DNA of 64,000 nt from Sphaerisporangium album (GTDB lineage: Bacteria > Actinomycetota > Actinomycetes > Streptosporangiales > Streptosporangiaceae): NCBI RefSeq assembly GCF_003323745.1, contig NZ_QOIL01000010.1, forward strand, positions 214,110 to 278,109, in the 5' to 3' direction. Below the pieces are notes generated by a model. The model saw only the letters and a list, made by a program, of their open reading frames with translations, made no database searches and had not been told where the DNA came from. This document shows positions 53,066-61,253 of this stretch, piece after piece (position 1 is the stretch's first letter; each line of letters starts with the position of its first letter). The translations under genes and the position numbers were made by a program.

Positions 53066-53938
53066 ATGGGAACCATCGCCCGCTTGTCGAAGGCCGGCAG
53101 GGTCACGGCGGCGCTCGTCGCCGCGATCACGGCGCTGGGCCTGACGCTCGGGACGGGAGCGTCGGCGGCCCACGCGGACCCCGCCGATGACGCTCCGGCG
53201 GTGCTGGCGGCGCCGGCCTTCCAACTGCCCGTCCCGTGCGGGCAGCGGTGGACGACCTCCACGCACAGCGGGCACGCCAGCCAGTACATGGTCGACATGA
53301 TCTCCCAGAGCGGCGCCACGGCCGGCACCCCCGTCCTGGCGTCCGCAGCCGGGACGGTGACCACGTCGACCTTCTACAGCGACGCCGGCAACACCATCGT
53401 CATCGACCACGGCGGGGGCTGGACGACGCGTTATCTCCACATGGCGAGCCGGGCGCTCGGGGTCGGCGCCGTGGTCGGGCGGGGCCGGCAGATCGGCACC
53501 GTCGGCAGCACCGGAAGCGCGACCACCGGGGCGCACCTGCACTACGAGCAGAAGCTGAACGGCGGGGTCGTGCAGGCGACCGTCGACGGGCACCTCATCC
53601 CCGTGACCTGGTCGTACGGCCAGCACACCGAGACCAGCCGCAACTGTGACGCGGGCGGCCCGGCGAAGTACTGGGTCGACATCTTCACGGCGGCGCCGGG
53701 GTACTCCTCGCCGGGCGGAGTCCGGACGGGCACGCTGAACCAGGGCACCCAGTACGTGTACTGCCGCGCGTGGGGCCCGATCGTGCAGGTGGGAAGCGCC
53801 TACAACCACTGGTGGCTGAGGACCGACCTCGACTCGGGCAACCCGTGGCAGAACCAGTGGGTGTCGGCCTACTACCTCGCCCGCTGGGGCAACGACGAGG
53901 CCAGGGACAACAGCGGTGCCCAGATCCCCGACTGCTGA
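53066..53938 (+). CDS. Secreted M23-family metallopeptidase (LytM-like)
   Basis: 290 residues. The signal peptide MGTIARLSKAGRVTAALVAAITALGLTLGTGASAAHA ends in an A-H-A cleavage site. The M23 core has SGHASQYMVDM (zinc His/Asp), GNTIVIDHGGGWTTRYLHMA and GATTGAHLHYEQ (H-x-H zinc/catalytic motif). The C-terminal 90 residues (YWVDIFTAAPGYSSPGGVRTGTLNQGTQYVYCRAWGP...) form an SH3-like cell-wall domain with several Cys. It probably cuts peptidoglycan cross-links outside the cell. It sits between tatC and dagK, normally neighbours, and has a standard Sec signal, not a Tat one. Confidence 0.9.
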   Translation: MGTIARLSKAGRVTAALVAAITALGLTLGTGASAAHADPADDAPAVLAAPAFQLPVPCGQRWTTSTHSGHASQYMVDMISQSGATAGTPVLASAAGTVTTSTFYSDAGNTIVIDHGGGWTTRYLHMASRALGVGAVVGRGRQIGTVGSTGSATTGAHLHYEQKLNGGVVQATVDGHLIPVTWSYGQHTETSRNCDAGGPAKYWVDIFTAAPGYSSPGGVRTGTLNQGTQYVYCRAWGPIVQVGSAYNHWWLRTDLDSGNPWQNQWVSAYYLARWGNDEARDNSGAQIPDC

Positions 53939-54047
53939 TCACCTCCTTGCGCCGAGCGGATCCCCGGGAGGCGCCGGGCCCGGCCCGTCCGGCACGGGAG
54001 TGGCAGGGATCCCCTCCTCACCCCTAGATCGGATGGGTTCGTGCGGA

Positions 54048-54053
54048 TAGGTT
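54048..54053 (+). promoter_or_regulatory. -10 box of the diacylglycerol-kinase-like gene, probable leaderless start
   Basis: TAGGTT is followed by 6 nt and then the GTG start at 54060; no ribosome site is visible between. Confidence 0.5.
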
Positions 54054-54059
54054 CCGGTT

Positions 54060-54938
54060 GTGGCTGGTGAGCTCGTAGTCCTCGTGAACCCCGCGGCCCG
54101 TGGCGGCCGTACCCTGCGCCTGCTCGACCCGGTCGTGCGCCGACTGCGGGAGGGCGGCCGGCCGGTGTCGGTCATCGTGGGAACCTCGGCCGACGACGCG
54201 CTCGAACGCGCATGCACCGCCGTCGCCGAGCAGCCCGACGCGCTGGTCGCGTTCGGCGGCGACGGGCTCGTACACCTGGCGCTCCAGGCCGTCGCGGGCA
54301 CCGACGTCCCGCTCGGCGTCATCCCGGCGGGCACGGGCAACGACATCGCCGCCGCCCTCGGCATCCCGCACAGGGACCCGGTCGCGGCGGCCGGTGTCGT
54401 CGCCGAGGGCAGGACGCGGGTGGTCGACGCGGCCAGGACCGGCGGCGGCGAGTGGTTCGCCGGGGTGATGGCCTGCGGCTTCGACTCCAAGGTCAACGAG
54501 CGGGCCAACCTGCTCACCCGCCCGCCGGGCGCGGCCAAGTACCTGCTGGCGATGCTCCAGGAGCTGCGGTCCTTCGCGCCCATCCCGTTCACGGTCACCC
54601 TGGACGGGGAGACCACCGAGCGCGAGGCCATGCTGGTGGCCGTCGCCAACACCGGGTCCTACGGCGCGGGCATGCGGGTGTGCCCGCAGGCCGTGCCCGA
54701 CGACGGCCTGCTCGACGTGCTCGTGGTGGGCCCGATGCCCACGGCGGCCTTCCTGCGGGTCTTCCCCCGCGTCTACCGGGGCACCCACCTCGGCCACCCC
54801 GCCATCACCACCCACCGCGCCCGGCAGGTGACCGTCCAGGCCCCGGACGTCATCGCCTACGCCGACGGCGAGCGCCTCGGCCTCCTGCCCCTCACCTGCG
54901 AGATCGTCCCCGGCGCGTTACGCGTGATCACTCCTTGA
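54060..54938 (+). CDS. Diacylglycerol kinase family lipid kinase
   Basis: 292 residues. ELVVLVNPAARGGRTLRLLDPVV, DALVAFGGDGLVHLALQAVAGTDVPLGVIPAGTGNDIAAALGIP (GGDG and GTGND, the nucleotide motifs) and ACGFDSKVNERANLLTRPPGAAKYLLAMLQELRS. It ends with the beta-sandwich domain carrying YADGERLGLLPLTCEIVPGALRVI. It phosphorylates diacylglycerol or a related lipid. In Streptomyces the order tatC - dagK - helY is tight; here helY is 7.7 kb away beyond an accessory island. Confidence 0.93.
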   Translation: MAGELVVLVNPAARGGRTLRLLDPVVRRLREGGRPVSVIVGTSADDALERACTAVAEQPDALVAFGGDGLVHLALQAVAGTDVPLGVIPAGTGNDIAAALGIPHRDPVAAAGVVAEGRTRVVDAARTGGGEWFAGVMACGFDSKVNERANLLTRPPGAAKYLLAMLQELRSFAPIPFTVTLDGETTEREAMLVAVANTGSYGAGMRVCPQAVPDDGLLDVLVVGPMPTAAFLRVFPRVYRGTHLGHPAITTHRARQVTVQAPDVIAYADGERLGLLPLTCEIVPGALRVITP

Positions 54939-55033
54939 TCCGATGGCGCTCACCCGCGGACGGATACCGGTCCGGCCCTACGAGAGGTCCAATCAGCTCG
55001 TCCATGATCACTCCGTCCGGCCGGTGGATGTGC

Positions 55034-56317
55034 CTAGTTAGAGTTCAGGTGTCGCGTCAGCGCGTCGGCGGACTCGCGGGCGCCGGCGGAGTCGACCGCG
55101 GCCAGTGTGTCCCGTGCTTCTACCGCACGGCGGCGTATTTGGCCGGACGAGATCTCACGGAGTTGGCCGAGGGCGATGATGGCGAGGGATGCACCGTCAT
55201 CGACTTCGCCTGCTTGCACGAGGCATTGGGCCAGAACGAATTGTCTGCCTGCGCGGTTGCGTCCGAATGATGTTCCGGTGTGGGCAACGGAGGACTGGTA
55301 GTACGGGATCGCAGCCTTGTGCTTGCCGGCGTCGGTGAACAGATGGGCCTGGATCACCTCGGTTTCTGACTGGTCGTAGAAGGCCGTCCAATCAGGAGAT
55401 GGCGGTCCTGTTCGCGGTCGCTCCAAAATGCGCATGGCTCGGGTCAGGGCGGCGCGAGCGCCCGCATGGTCGCCCATGAGTGAGAGAGCACGTGCCTCAC
55501 GGCTAGCGATGATCGACAGCAGGACAGGAGATCCGAGAGGCTGGGCTTGATGACGTGCGGCGGCCAACAGGTCGAGAGCGTGCCTCGGTCGCTTTTCGTA
55601 GTTCGCCTGGAGGCCGAGCATCGCCAGTGACTGCACTTTGAGATCGGTGTGGTCGAGGGTGGTGCCGATGGTCAGGCCCTCGTTCCAGTAGTGGCGTGCC
55701 TTGTCCTGTTCGCAGGCGTCGAAGTGGAGGTAGGCGCAGCGATTCGCGGTCTCGCCGGCCAGCAGGCGGAGCTGGCGGCCGATCGAGTCGGAGTAGGTGC
55801 TCGTCTCGATGATGCGACGGATCCGGTGCAGGTGCCGGACGGCCAGGGCGCGGACCTCGCTGCCGCCGTGGGCGTCGCCGAGCGTGCGGAGTGCGCGCAG
55901 GCCCGCGCGCAGCTCCTGGACGTGCGGCGTGCCGACCGCTTCGGGAGGGGTGAAGGCGCCGAGGGCGGCGCCGGCCGTCGTTCCCATTGCAGTCGTCACG
56001 AATGTACGACGGTTCACGTCCGATTCCTCTATTTGATCCGTTATTAGAAAACTGCATGGGTTTATTTCACCGTAAGGCGCGGGTGGGAAACCCAGGTCCG
56101 CCGGGTTGACCCCGAACATGGCGTGCAGCACGCGCCAGGCCTTCTGACGGGGTCGGGGCGGGTTGGGCAGGCACCAGCGCCGGAATTGGCGGTCGGTCAG
56201 CTCGACCGGCTCGCCGACCATGTATGCCGCCTGCGTGAACGCGGCCAGGAACGCGGCCGGCCGGTCCCACCCCCGATCGGCGCACGCCTGCTCGAACAGC
56301 GTTCCCTGTCGCCCCAT
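55034..56317 (-). CDS. Regulatory protein with TPR-like repeats and internal twin-arginine motif (XRE/TPR type)
   Basis: 427 residues. MGRQGTLFEQACADRGWDRPAAFLAAFTQAAYMVGEPVELTDRQFRRW is the start of a Streptomyces-type regulator family with a divergent DNA-binding domain. DVNRRTFVTTAMGTTAGAALGAF (about 101-122) looks like a Tat signal but is internal. Residues 140-427 are helical TPR-like repeats (GETANRCAYLHFDACEQDKARHYWNEGLTIG and others). Start chosen at the ATG with GGAGGTG upstream. Divergent from the RsbW-like gene. Its ligand, possibly a small signalling molecule or peptide, is unknown. Confidence 0.82.
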   Translation of the reverse strand: MGRQGTLFEQACADRGWDRPAAFLAAFTQAAYMVGEPVELTDRQFRRWCLPNPPRPRQKAWRVLHAMFGVNPADLGFPPAPYGEINPCSFLITDQIEESDVNRRTFVTTAMGTTAGAALGAFTPPEAVGTPHVQELRAGLRALRTLGDAHGGSEVRALAVRHLHRIRRIIETSTYSDSIGRQLRLLAGETANRCAYLHFDACEQDKARHYWNEGLTIGTTLDHTDLKVQSLAMLGLQANYEKRPRHALDLLAAARHQAQPLGSPVLLSIIASREARALSLMGDHAGARAALTRAMRILERPRTGPPSPDWTAFYDQSETEVIQAHLFTDAGKHKAAIPYYQSSVAHTGTSFGRNRAGRQFVLAQCLVQAGEVDDGASLAIIALGQLREISSGQIRRRAVEARDTLAAVDSAGARESADALTRHLNSN

Positions 56318-56487
56318 GCCCACCTCCGCGTGATCGACCCAATTCGGAGGGTAATCGAAAGTCCGGAGAAGAAAAGCCCATCGGCAAAGAAAAGTCGTCC
56401 CGAATGACGGCGCGAAGATCGTCGGTGTACCGGCCCTGCCCGGTTGTCTTGAGGCAAGGTTCCCCCTGGAGAAGGACACCCGGACGA

Positions 56488-56961
56488 ATGAGAATCTATT
56501 CCCACGACGGACAGCAGGAGAACGCCGTTTTCGCCGGTGACGAGGCGTCTGTCGGGAAGGCCCGGCGGTGGCTGCGGAAGATCCTCGGTGACCATCCCCG
56601 CCGCGACGACGCCCTGCTGCTGCTTTCGGAGATCTTCACCAACGCCGTGGCCCACACCGCGTCACCGGAGATTCCGGTGACCGTCCTCGTCGAGTGGGAC
56701 GGGACCGTCCAGGTCAAGGTCACCGACCGGGGAGGCGCGACGGTGCCGTGCGTCTGCCGCGCCCCGGCCGATGCCCTGGCGGAGGGCCGACGCGGGATGC
56801 ACCTGGTCCGCGGCCTTTCCAGGCGCTGGGGCTTCGTCAAGGACACCACCGGCTGCACGGTCTGGTTCACCCTCGACCCCCGCGAACCCCCGCAGGCGGA
56901 CGGGCCGCCGATCTCACCGGCCAATCGCCGATCGACCTATCAGGAGGTCCAGGACGGGTGA
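56488..56961 (+). CDS. ATP-binding protein of the RsbW/anti-sigma kinase type
   Basis: 157 residues, a lone HATPase_c domain: VGKARRWLRKILGDHPRRDDALLLLSEIFTNAVAHT (N box with Asn), VKVTDRGGATVP (G1) and GRRGMHLVRGLSRRWGFVKDTTGCTVWF (G2). Such proteins in actinobacteria act as serine kinases of anti-anti-sigma factors or partner-switch parts. No sigma or anti-anti-sigma gene is adjacent. Start ATG chosen where homology begins; an upstream in-frame start at 56404 is possible. Divergent from the TPR regulator. Confidence 0.82.
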   Translation: MRIYSHDGQQENAVFAGDEASVGKARRWLRKILGDHPRRDDALLLLSEIFTNAVAHTASPEIPVTVLVEWDGTVQVKVTDRGGATVPCVCRAPADALAEGRRGMHLVRGLSRRWGFVKDTTGCTVWFTLDPREPPQADGPPISPANRRSTYQEVQDG

Positions 56962-57176
56962 GCGTGAGGACGACGCCGTAGCGTCCTTCGGCCGGTCCGC
57001 CGTCTGTCGGGCGGGACGGCTCGGCGTCAACCTTCATGACGTTCCGAATGTTCCGCCGGCTTGTCCGGCTCTGGCCATGGCGTCGGTTACCGGTGCGAAC
57101 ACCTTGACCGTCATGCCTTCTCAGGCGAGCGTTGATCCCTCGAGTCCGTGCACACTTTGACGCAAAGGAGGGTTCC

Positions 57177-57416
57177 ATGGGACTACGGTTCATCGGAAAG
57201 GACCCGGAAAGTGACAGCGACCACTCGCCGGCGGTGTGGCTCGATGAGACGACCGGCGACCTCATCCTGCAAGGCTGGAGGATCACCGACGCCGAGACGC
57301 AGGCGGAGATCGGGACCGTGCCCAAGAACGAGACGATCATACGATTCCCCTTGCGGATGATCCCGTTCGTACTGGAGGCAAACGGTGGAGACGGTTCCGG
57401 TTCCGTCGTTCGGTGA
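57177..57416 (+). CDS. Small conserved protein of the DUF6879/XRE triplet
   Basis: 79 residues: MGLRFIGKDPESDSDHSPAV then LDETTGDLILQGWRITDAETQ and IGTVPKNETIIRFPLRMIPFVLEANGG. Excellent AAAGGAGGG ribosome site. I recognise the arrangement (small protein, DUF6879, XRE-DUF5753), which recurs in Streptomyces-group genomes, but not a function; two short acidic strands and a conserved G-W-R-I motif are all that can be said. The 3' end overlaps the DUF6879 gene by 32 nt, so the pair is co-translated. Confidence 0.8.
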   Translation: MGLRFIGKDPESDSDHSPAVWLDETTGDLILQGWRITDAETQAEIGTVPKNETIIRFPLRMIPFVLEANGGDGSGSVVR

Positions 57417-57909
57417 GCTGATCTCCGGTGCCCGGCGGTCGGCGGTGCATCTGGAGATGCGCGACGTCTACGATCCCGGGTCACGCCGGTTCGCCGCGTG
57501 GCGGGCCGGTCACCGTGAGAATCCGGCGGACCGAGAGGGGTGGTGGAGCCCCTTCCACCAGGTCATCGCCGACTCCGTCACCCGGGGCGTTCAGGTGCGC
57601 CGCGCTCGGGTCGTGTCCGAACCGCTCAGCGAGTATGTCCGCTTCGAATACGACGTCACCTTTTCCAACATCGCTGCCGGTGAACAGGTGCGGTGGCTGG
57701 CCCGGCGTCGCGCTTCGGACCTGGCCCTTCCGGTCAACGACTTCTGGGTGTTCGACGACCGCCTGGTCCGGCTCAGTCATTTCGCGGGCGACGGGACGTT
57801 CGTCGAGGACGAGTTGACCGAGGACCCGGCGATCGTGAAGCTGTGCCTCGAATCGTTCGAGCAGGTGTGGGAACGCGCCCTCGACCACCACGACTTCCAC
57901 CCCGCCTGA
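57385..57909 (+). CDS. DUF6879 family protein
   Basis: 174 residues. PVPSFGELISGARRSAVHLEMRDVYDPGSRRFAAWRAG starts the domain. GVQVRRARVVSEPLSEYVRFEYDVTFSNIAAGEQVRWLARRRASDLALPVNDFWVFDDRLVRLSHFAGDGTF follows, with an end like CLESFEQVWERALDHHDFHP. No catalytic motif is evident. The family nearly always precedes an XRE regulator with a DUF5753 sensor domain and may act as its partner. GTG start with CTGGAGG upstream. Confidence 0.86.
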   Translation: METVPVPSFGELISGARRSAVHLEMRDVYDPGSRRFAAWRAGHRENPADREGWWSPFHQVIADSVTRGVQVRRARVVSEPLSEYVRFEYDVTFSNIAAGEQVRWLARRRASDLALPVNDFWVFDDRLVRLSHFAGDGTFVEDELTEDPAIVKLCLESFEQVWERALDHHDFHPA

Positions 57910-57941
57910 CCGGCTCGCTGCTCAACAAGGCACCCGCATCG

Positions 57942-58790
57942 ATGCCCTCGTCGCCGTCGTCCAGCGTCCAGCAGGCCCGGGAGGCACTGGCGGGCCGCCT
58001 GCGTGAGATCCGCCTCGATGCGGGCCTGTCGGCCCGGGCGCTGGCCGTGGCCGCCGGGTGGCACGAATCGAAGACCTCGCGGATCGAGAACGCCAAGACC
58101 CAGCCGTCCGACGCGGACATCAAGATCTGGTGCTCGGTGTGCGAGGCCAATGACCAGGTGGGCGATCTGATCGCCTCTTCGCGGGCCGTCGCCTCGATGT
58201 ACGTGGAGTGGCGGCGAGTCCAGCGTACGGGTCTCGAACGCCTCCAGAAGTCCTCTATCCCGTTGTACGAGCGGACACGACGCTTCCGGTTCTACCACTC
58301 GCTCCTGATCCCCGGCCTGTTCCAGACCGCTGGCTACGTGGGCGCGCTCATGGCTGCCATCAGCACTTTCCGCGAGATCCCGGACGACATCGAGCAGGCG
58401 GTAGCCGTCCGGATGGAGCGTCAGAAGGTCCTCCACTCTGGCGCACGGTTCGCCGTCCTGGTGGAGCAGTCCGTGCTGTACTACCAGGTCGGTGACGCGG
58501 AGGTGATGGCCGGGCAGCTTGATCATCTGATCTCCATGGCCGCCCTGCCCTCGGTAAGCCTGGGCGTCATCCCGTTCGCCACCGGAGGGCGACCCGTGTG
58601 GCCGCTGGAGGGCTTCAGCGTCTTCGACGACCATCAGGTGAACGTCGAACTGCTCTCGGCCATGGTGACCGTCACGCAGCCCCGGGAGATCGCTCTGTAC
58701 GTCAAGGCGTTCGGCCGACTCGCCGACATGGCGGTGTACGGAGGGGCCGTCCGATCGTTGATCGCAGCGGCGATCGACGATCTCCGGTAG
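57942..58790 (+). CDS. XRE-family regulator with DUF5753 domain
   Basis: 282 residues. HTH at about 12-70 (REALAGRLREIRLDAGLSARALAVAAGWHESKTSRIENAKTQPSDADI), then the DUF5753 domain: YERTRRFRFYHSLLIPGLFQTAGYVGAL, VAVRMERQKVLHSGARFAVLVEQSVLYYQVGDAEVMAGQLDHLI, VSLGVIPFATGGRPVWPLEGFSVFDD. These regulators usually act with small partner proteins in development and antibiotic control. The tandem 10-bp repeat at 58803-58822, directly after its stop, is its likely binding site for controlling the downstream radical SAM operon. Confidence 0.9.
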   Translation: MPSSPSSSVQQAREALAGRLREIRLDAGLSARALAVAAGWHESKTSRIENAKTQPSDADIKIWCSVCEANDQVGDLIASSRAVASMYVEWRRVQRTGLERLQKSSIPLYERTRRFRFYHSLLIPGLFQTAGYVGALMAAISTFREIPDDIEQAVAVRMERQKVLHSGARFAVLVEQSVLYYQVGDAEVMAGQLDHLISMAALPSVSLGVIPFATGGRPVWPLEGFSVFDDHQVNVELLSAMVTVTQPREIALYVKAFGRLADMAVYGGAVRSLIAAAIDDLR

Positions 58791-58802
58791 GAACTCGGCC
58801 GC

Positions 58803-58822
58803 AAGTTCGTAGAAGTTCGTAG
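58803..58822 (+). promoter_or_regulatory. Tandem 10-bp direct repeat, candidate XRE operator
   Basis: AAGTTCGTAG occurs twice in a row, exactly one helical turn apart, 12 bp after the XRE stop. A possible -10 box TACCGT lies 22 bp downstream (58844-58849), so the repeat occupies the -35/activator position of the radical SAM gene's promoter. Confidence 0.6.
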
Positions 58823-58944
58823 GCGCAGGGAAGCCCGGCTACCTACCGTCATGGTCTGCCTACACCTGTTCTGAGCCGTCGCGCCCGCCTCACGAAGCCC
58901 CGGCGGCGTCGTGACGCGCCTCCCCACGCCTTTCAGGAGACCTC

Positions 58945-59643
58945 ATGCAAAGTCTTGACCTTCTCCGGTTCACCTGGTGGGAGATCACCGGCAAGTGCCA
59001 GCTGACGTGCGGCCACTGCTATGCATCCTCAGGCCCGGATGCGACCCATGGCACCATGACCACCGCCGACTGGCGGCGCGTCATCACTCAGACCTACCAG
59101 GCCGGCGCGAAGATGGGGCAGTTCATCGGGGGTGAGCCGACCCTGCACCCTGATCTCCCCGAGCTCATCTCTCACGCGCTCGACACCGGCATGGAGGTCG
59201 AGGTTTACACCAACCTGGTCCACGTCTCAGCGGCCAACTGGCAGACTTTCCGGCTCCCGGGCGTGCGGTTGGCCACGTCCTACTACTCCGACCAGGCCGA
59301 GGAACACCGATCGATCACCGGCCGGTCGACACTCAGGAACACGACGAAGAACATCGCCCGCGCGGTGGAACTGGGGATCCCCCTGCGTGCCGGGGTGATC
59401 GGGGTCCTCGACCGGCAGCGCACCGGGCAGGGTATCGCCGCCCTGGAACGTCTCGGTGTGCGGGAGATCGGCTATGACGACCTCAGGGAGGTAGGCCGTG
59501 GCGAACGGGACAGGGGGCCCGGCGTCGATCAATTGTGCGGCAACTGCGGGGATCGGCAGGTGGCCATCTCGCCCACGGGCGAGGTGTGGCCGTGCGTCCG
59601 GCCTGTGAGCCGAACAAGTGCCGCCCCGCCAAGTAGGGCCTGA
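58945..59643 (+). CDS. Radical SAM/SPASM-type protein, C-terminally truncated
   Basis: 232 residues. The radical SAM core has WWEITGKCQLTCGHCYASSGP (C18-x3-C22-x2-C25 for the 4Fe-4S/AdoMet cluster), QFIGGEPTLHP (GGEP 62-65) and SYYSDQAEEHRSITGR. The start of a SPASM region remains: Cys198, Cys201 (LCGNCG) and AISPTGEVWPC (Cys217). After that residue the frame turns into unrelated sequence, VRPVSRTSAAPPSRA. A second frame continues with RPACEPNKCRPAK and a TAG at 59634, resembling the usual Cys-rich family tail. A deletion with frameshift near 59596 explains this. Loss of auxiliary-cluster Cys residues could inactivate the enzyme. Confidence 0.82.
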   Translation: MQSLDLLRFTWWEITGKCQLTCGHCYASSGPDATHGTMTTADWRRVITQTYQAGAKMGQFIGGEPTLHPDLPELISHALDTGMEVEVYTNLVHVSAANWQTFRLPGVRLATSYYSDQAEEHRSITGRSTLRNTTKNIARAVELGIPLRAGVIGVLDRQRTGQGIAALERLGVREIGYDDLREVGRGERDRGPGVDQLCGNCGDRQVAISPTGEVWPCVRPVSRTSAAPPSRA

Positions 59644-59644
59644 G

Positions 59645-60502
59645 GTGACCAGCCGGCACCGGCGCCTTGAGTCCGGGCAGCGCGCCTTTCTGCGCCGTGT
59701 CTTGTCGGAAGGCGCGACCCGGCTTGATGTGTCTCTGATCGGGGAGTCGGTGTTCGGCTGGCACGATCGCACCATCGGGTCGGCCGCTCTCCGCGCTGGG
59801 GGCGGCCGGTTCTGGTTGCGTGCGACTGCCGAGCATCGCGACTGGGCCTGCGGCGACACCTGGACCGGTAACCACGACGCCAACCGGATAACCGGTGTGC
59901 CACGGCCGGAGGTCATGGCCCGCGCCGAATGGGACGAATCGCCCGTCGTCATGTACGCCGAGCTGATGACCTATGTGTCCGATGCCCCGTGCTCATCCAC
60001 CCCTGAACTCACCGAGTGGGTCACGCTTCCCAGCAGATGGTGGATCGAGCTGCGCCAGGCGCTCGACACGCTGGCCGTGCAGCCGACGAACCGGGGCTGC
60101 CGCGATCCGCGATCGTTCGTCCGCCGTGTCGAGGACTACTACGGCCGACGGCTGCGCCCGCACATGCCGGCGTTGCGGACGGAGCACACCGACCTGCACT
60201 GGGCCAACCTCACCCAGCCTGGCCTGTGGCTGCTCGATTGGGAGTATTGGGGAGCCGCCCCCGCCGGGTACGGCGCCGCGCTCCTGTACTGTCACAGCCT
60301 TCTCGTCCCCGACATGGCGGCCCGGGTGCACGAGGTGTTCGCCGACCTTCTCGACACGCCTACCGGTCGTGTGGCGCAGCTGTCCGCCGCCGCACACATC
60401 CTTGATCGCGCTGAGCGCCTTGGCGACTATCGCGATCTGCGGATCCCGGTCCGGGAGCACGCCGTACGGATCCTTTCCACGGCAGGCGGTGAGCCATGCT
60501 GA
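59645..60502 (+). CDS. APH-like phosphotransferase family protein
   Basis: 285 residues. The kinase signature is RTEHTDLHWANLTQPG (181-189; HTDLHWAN replaces the usual HGDLHxxN) and LLDWEYWG (196-203, metal-binding Asp). The N-lobe is short and its ATP Lys is not obvious (RFWLRAT may supply the strand). It belongs to the aminoglycoside/choline kinase superfamily but nothing points to antibiotic resistance. GTG start 8 nt after the out-of-frame TAG of the radical SAM tail, the natural gene junction. Its end overlaps the AAA gene by 7 nt. Confidence 0.82.
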   Translation: MTSRHRRLESGQRAFLRRVLSEGATRLDVSLIGESVFGWHDRTIGSAALRAGGGRFWLRATAEHRDWACGDTWTGNHDANRITGVPRPEVMARAEWDESPVVMYAELMTYVSDAPCSSTPELTEWVTLPSRWWIELRQALDTLAVQPTNRGCRDPRSFVRRVEDYYGRRLRPHMPALRTEHTDLHWANLTQPGLWLLDWEYWGAAPAGYGAALLYCHSLLVPDMAARVHEVFADLLDTPTGRVAQLSAAAHILDRAERLGDYRDLRIPVREHAVRILSTAGGEPC

Positions 60503-61242
60503 TCAGCCGGCTCGCTGTACCCGCCCGCCCGGCGGCGAGGTGGCCATTCACTCTTCCCGCCGTCAAGGCGCTTACCCATGGGGTCGAGCTGACCGCCCCT
60601 GTGACCTTCCTCGTCGGAGAGAACGGCTCGGGGAAGTCCACGATCGTCGAAGCGGTCGCGGATGTGTGCGGCATCAACTCCGAAGGCGGCAAGGCCGGCA
60701 CACGGTATGCCAGCACCGGTCCCGCTACCCCCCTCGGGGAAGTCCTCGAAGCAGAACTGACCGTCGATGGGCTACGGCTCGTCCGCGGTCCCCGTCTTAA
60801 ACGGCGGGCGTTCTTCTTCCGTGCCGAGACGCTGTTCAACCTCGGACGGAACGTGTCCGGCCGATACGGCTTCTGGGAGGAGGACCTCACTGAGCAGTCC
60901 CACGGGGAAGGATTCTTCACCGTGCTGGACCGAATGGTGTCCGGCCCCGGCCTGTATTTGATGGACGAGCCAGAAGCCGCCCTGTCATTCCACTCGTGCC
61001 TGCGCTTGGTCGGGCTTATGGACCGGGTCGCGGCTCAAGGCGGGCAGATCATCTGCGCGACCCATTCGCCGATTCTCGCCGGTCTCCCCGGGGCGCAGAT
61101 TCTGGAACTCGGTGACCGCGGCATCCGCCCCACCGATTGGGACCGGCTCGAACTGGTGGACCACTGGCGACGCTTCCTCGTTAAACCCGACTTCTATCTG
61201 CATCATGTCCTGGATGAGACATCGCCGGGCTCGCTTGAATGA
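60496..61242 (+). CDS. AAA-family ATPase (ABC/SMC-like, single small ATPase)
   Basis: 248 residues. Walker A GENGSGKST (41-49), a signature-like SHGEGFFTVL (about 135-144), Walker B LYLMDEPE (153-160) and H-loop ICATHSPILAGLPGAQILEL (His190). RRAFFFRAETLFNLGRNV is a family mark, and the end is FYLHHVLDET. These are the small AAA_15/21-like ATPases found in defence and maintenance loci and beside tailoring enzymes. ATG overlaps the phosphotransferase stop, so radical SAM, kinase and ATPase form one transcription unit. Confidence 0.87.
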   Translation: MLISRLAVPARPAARWPFTLPAVKALTHGVELTAPVTFLVGENGSGKSTIVEAVADVCGINSEGGKAGTRYASTGPATPLGEVLEAELTVDGLRLVRGPRLKRRAFFFRAETLFNLGRNVSGRYGFWEEDLTEQSHGEGFFTVLDRMVSGPGLYLMDEPEAALSFHSCLRLVGLMDRVAAQGGQIICATHSPILAGLPGAQILELGDRGIRPTDWDRLELVDHWRRFLVKPDFYLHHVLDETSPGSLE

Positions 61243-61253
61243 GGGTTCCCACG

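Noticed and set aside
59618..59644. Upstream GTG start for the APH-like kinase
   Set aside because: It lies inside the out-of-frame Cys tail of the radical SAM gene; the GTG at 59645 fits the gene boundary better.
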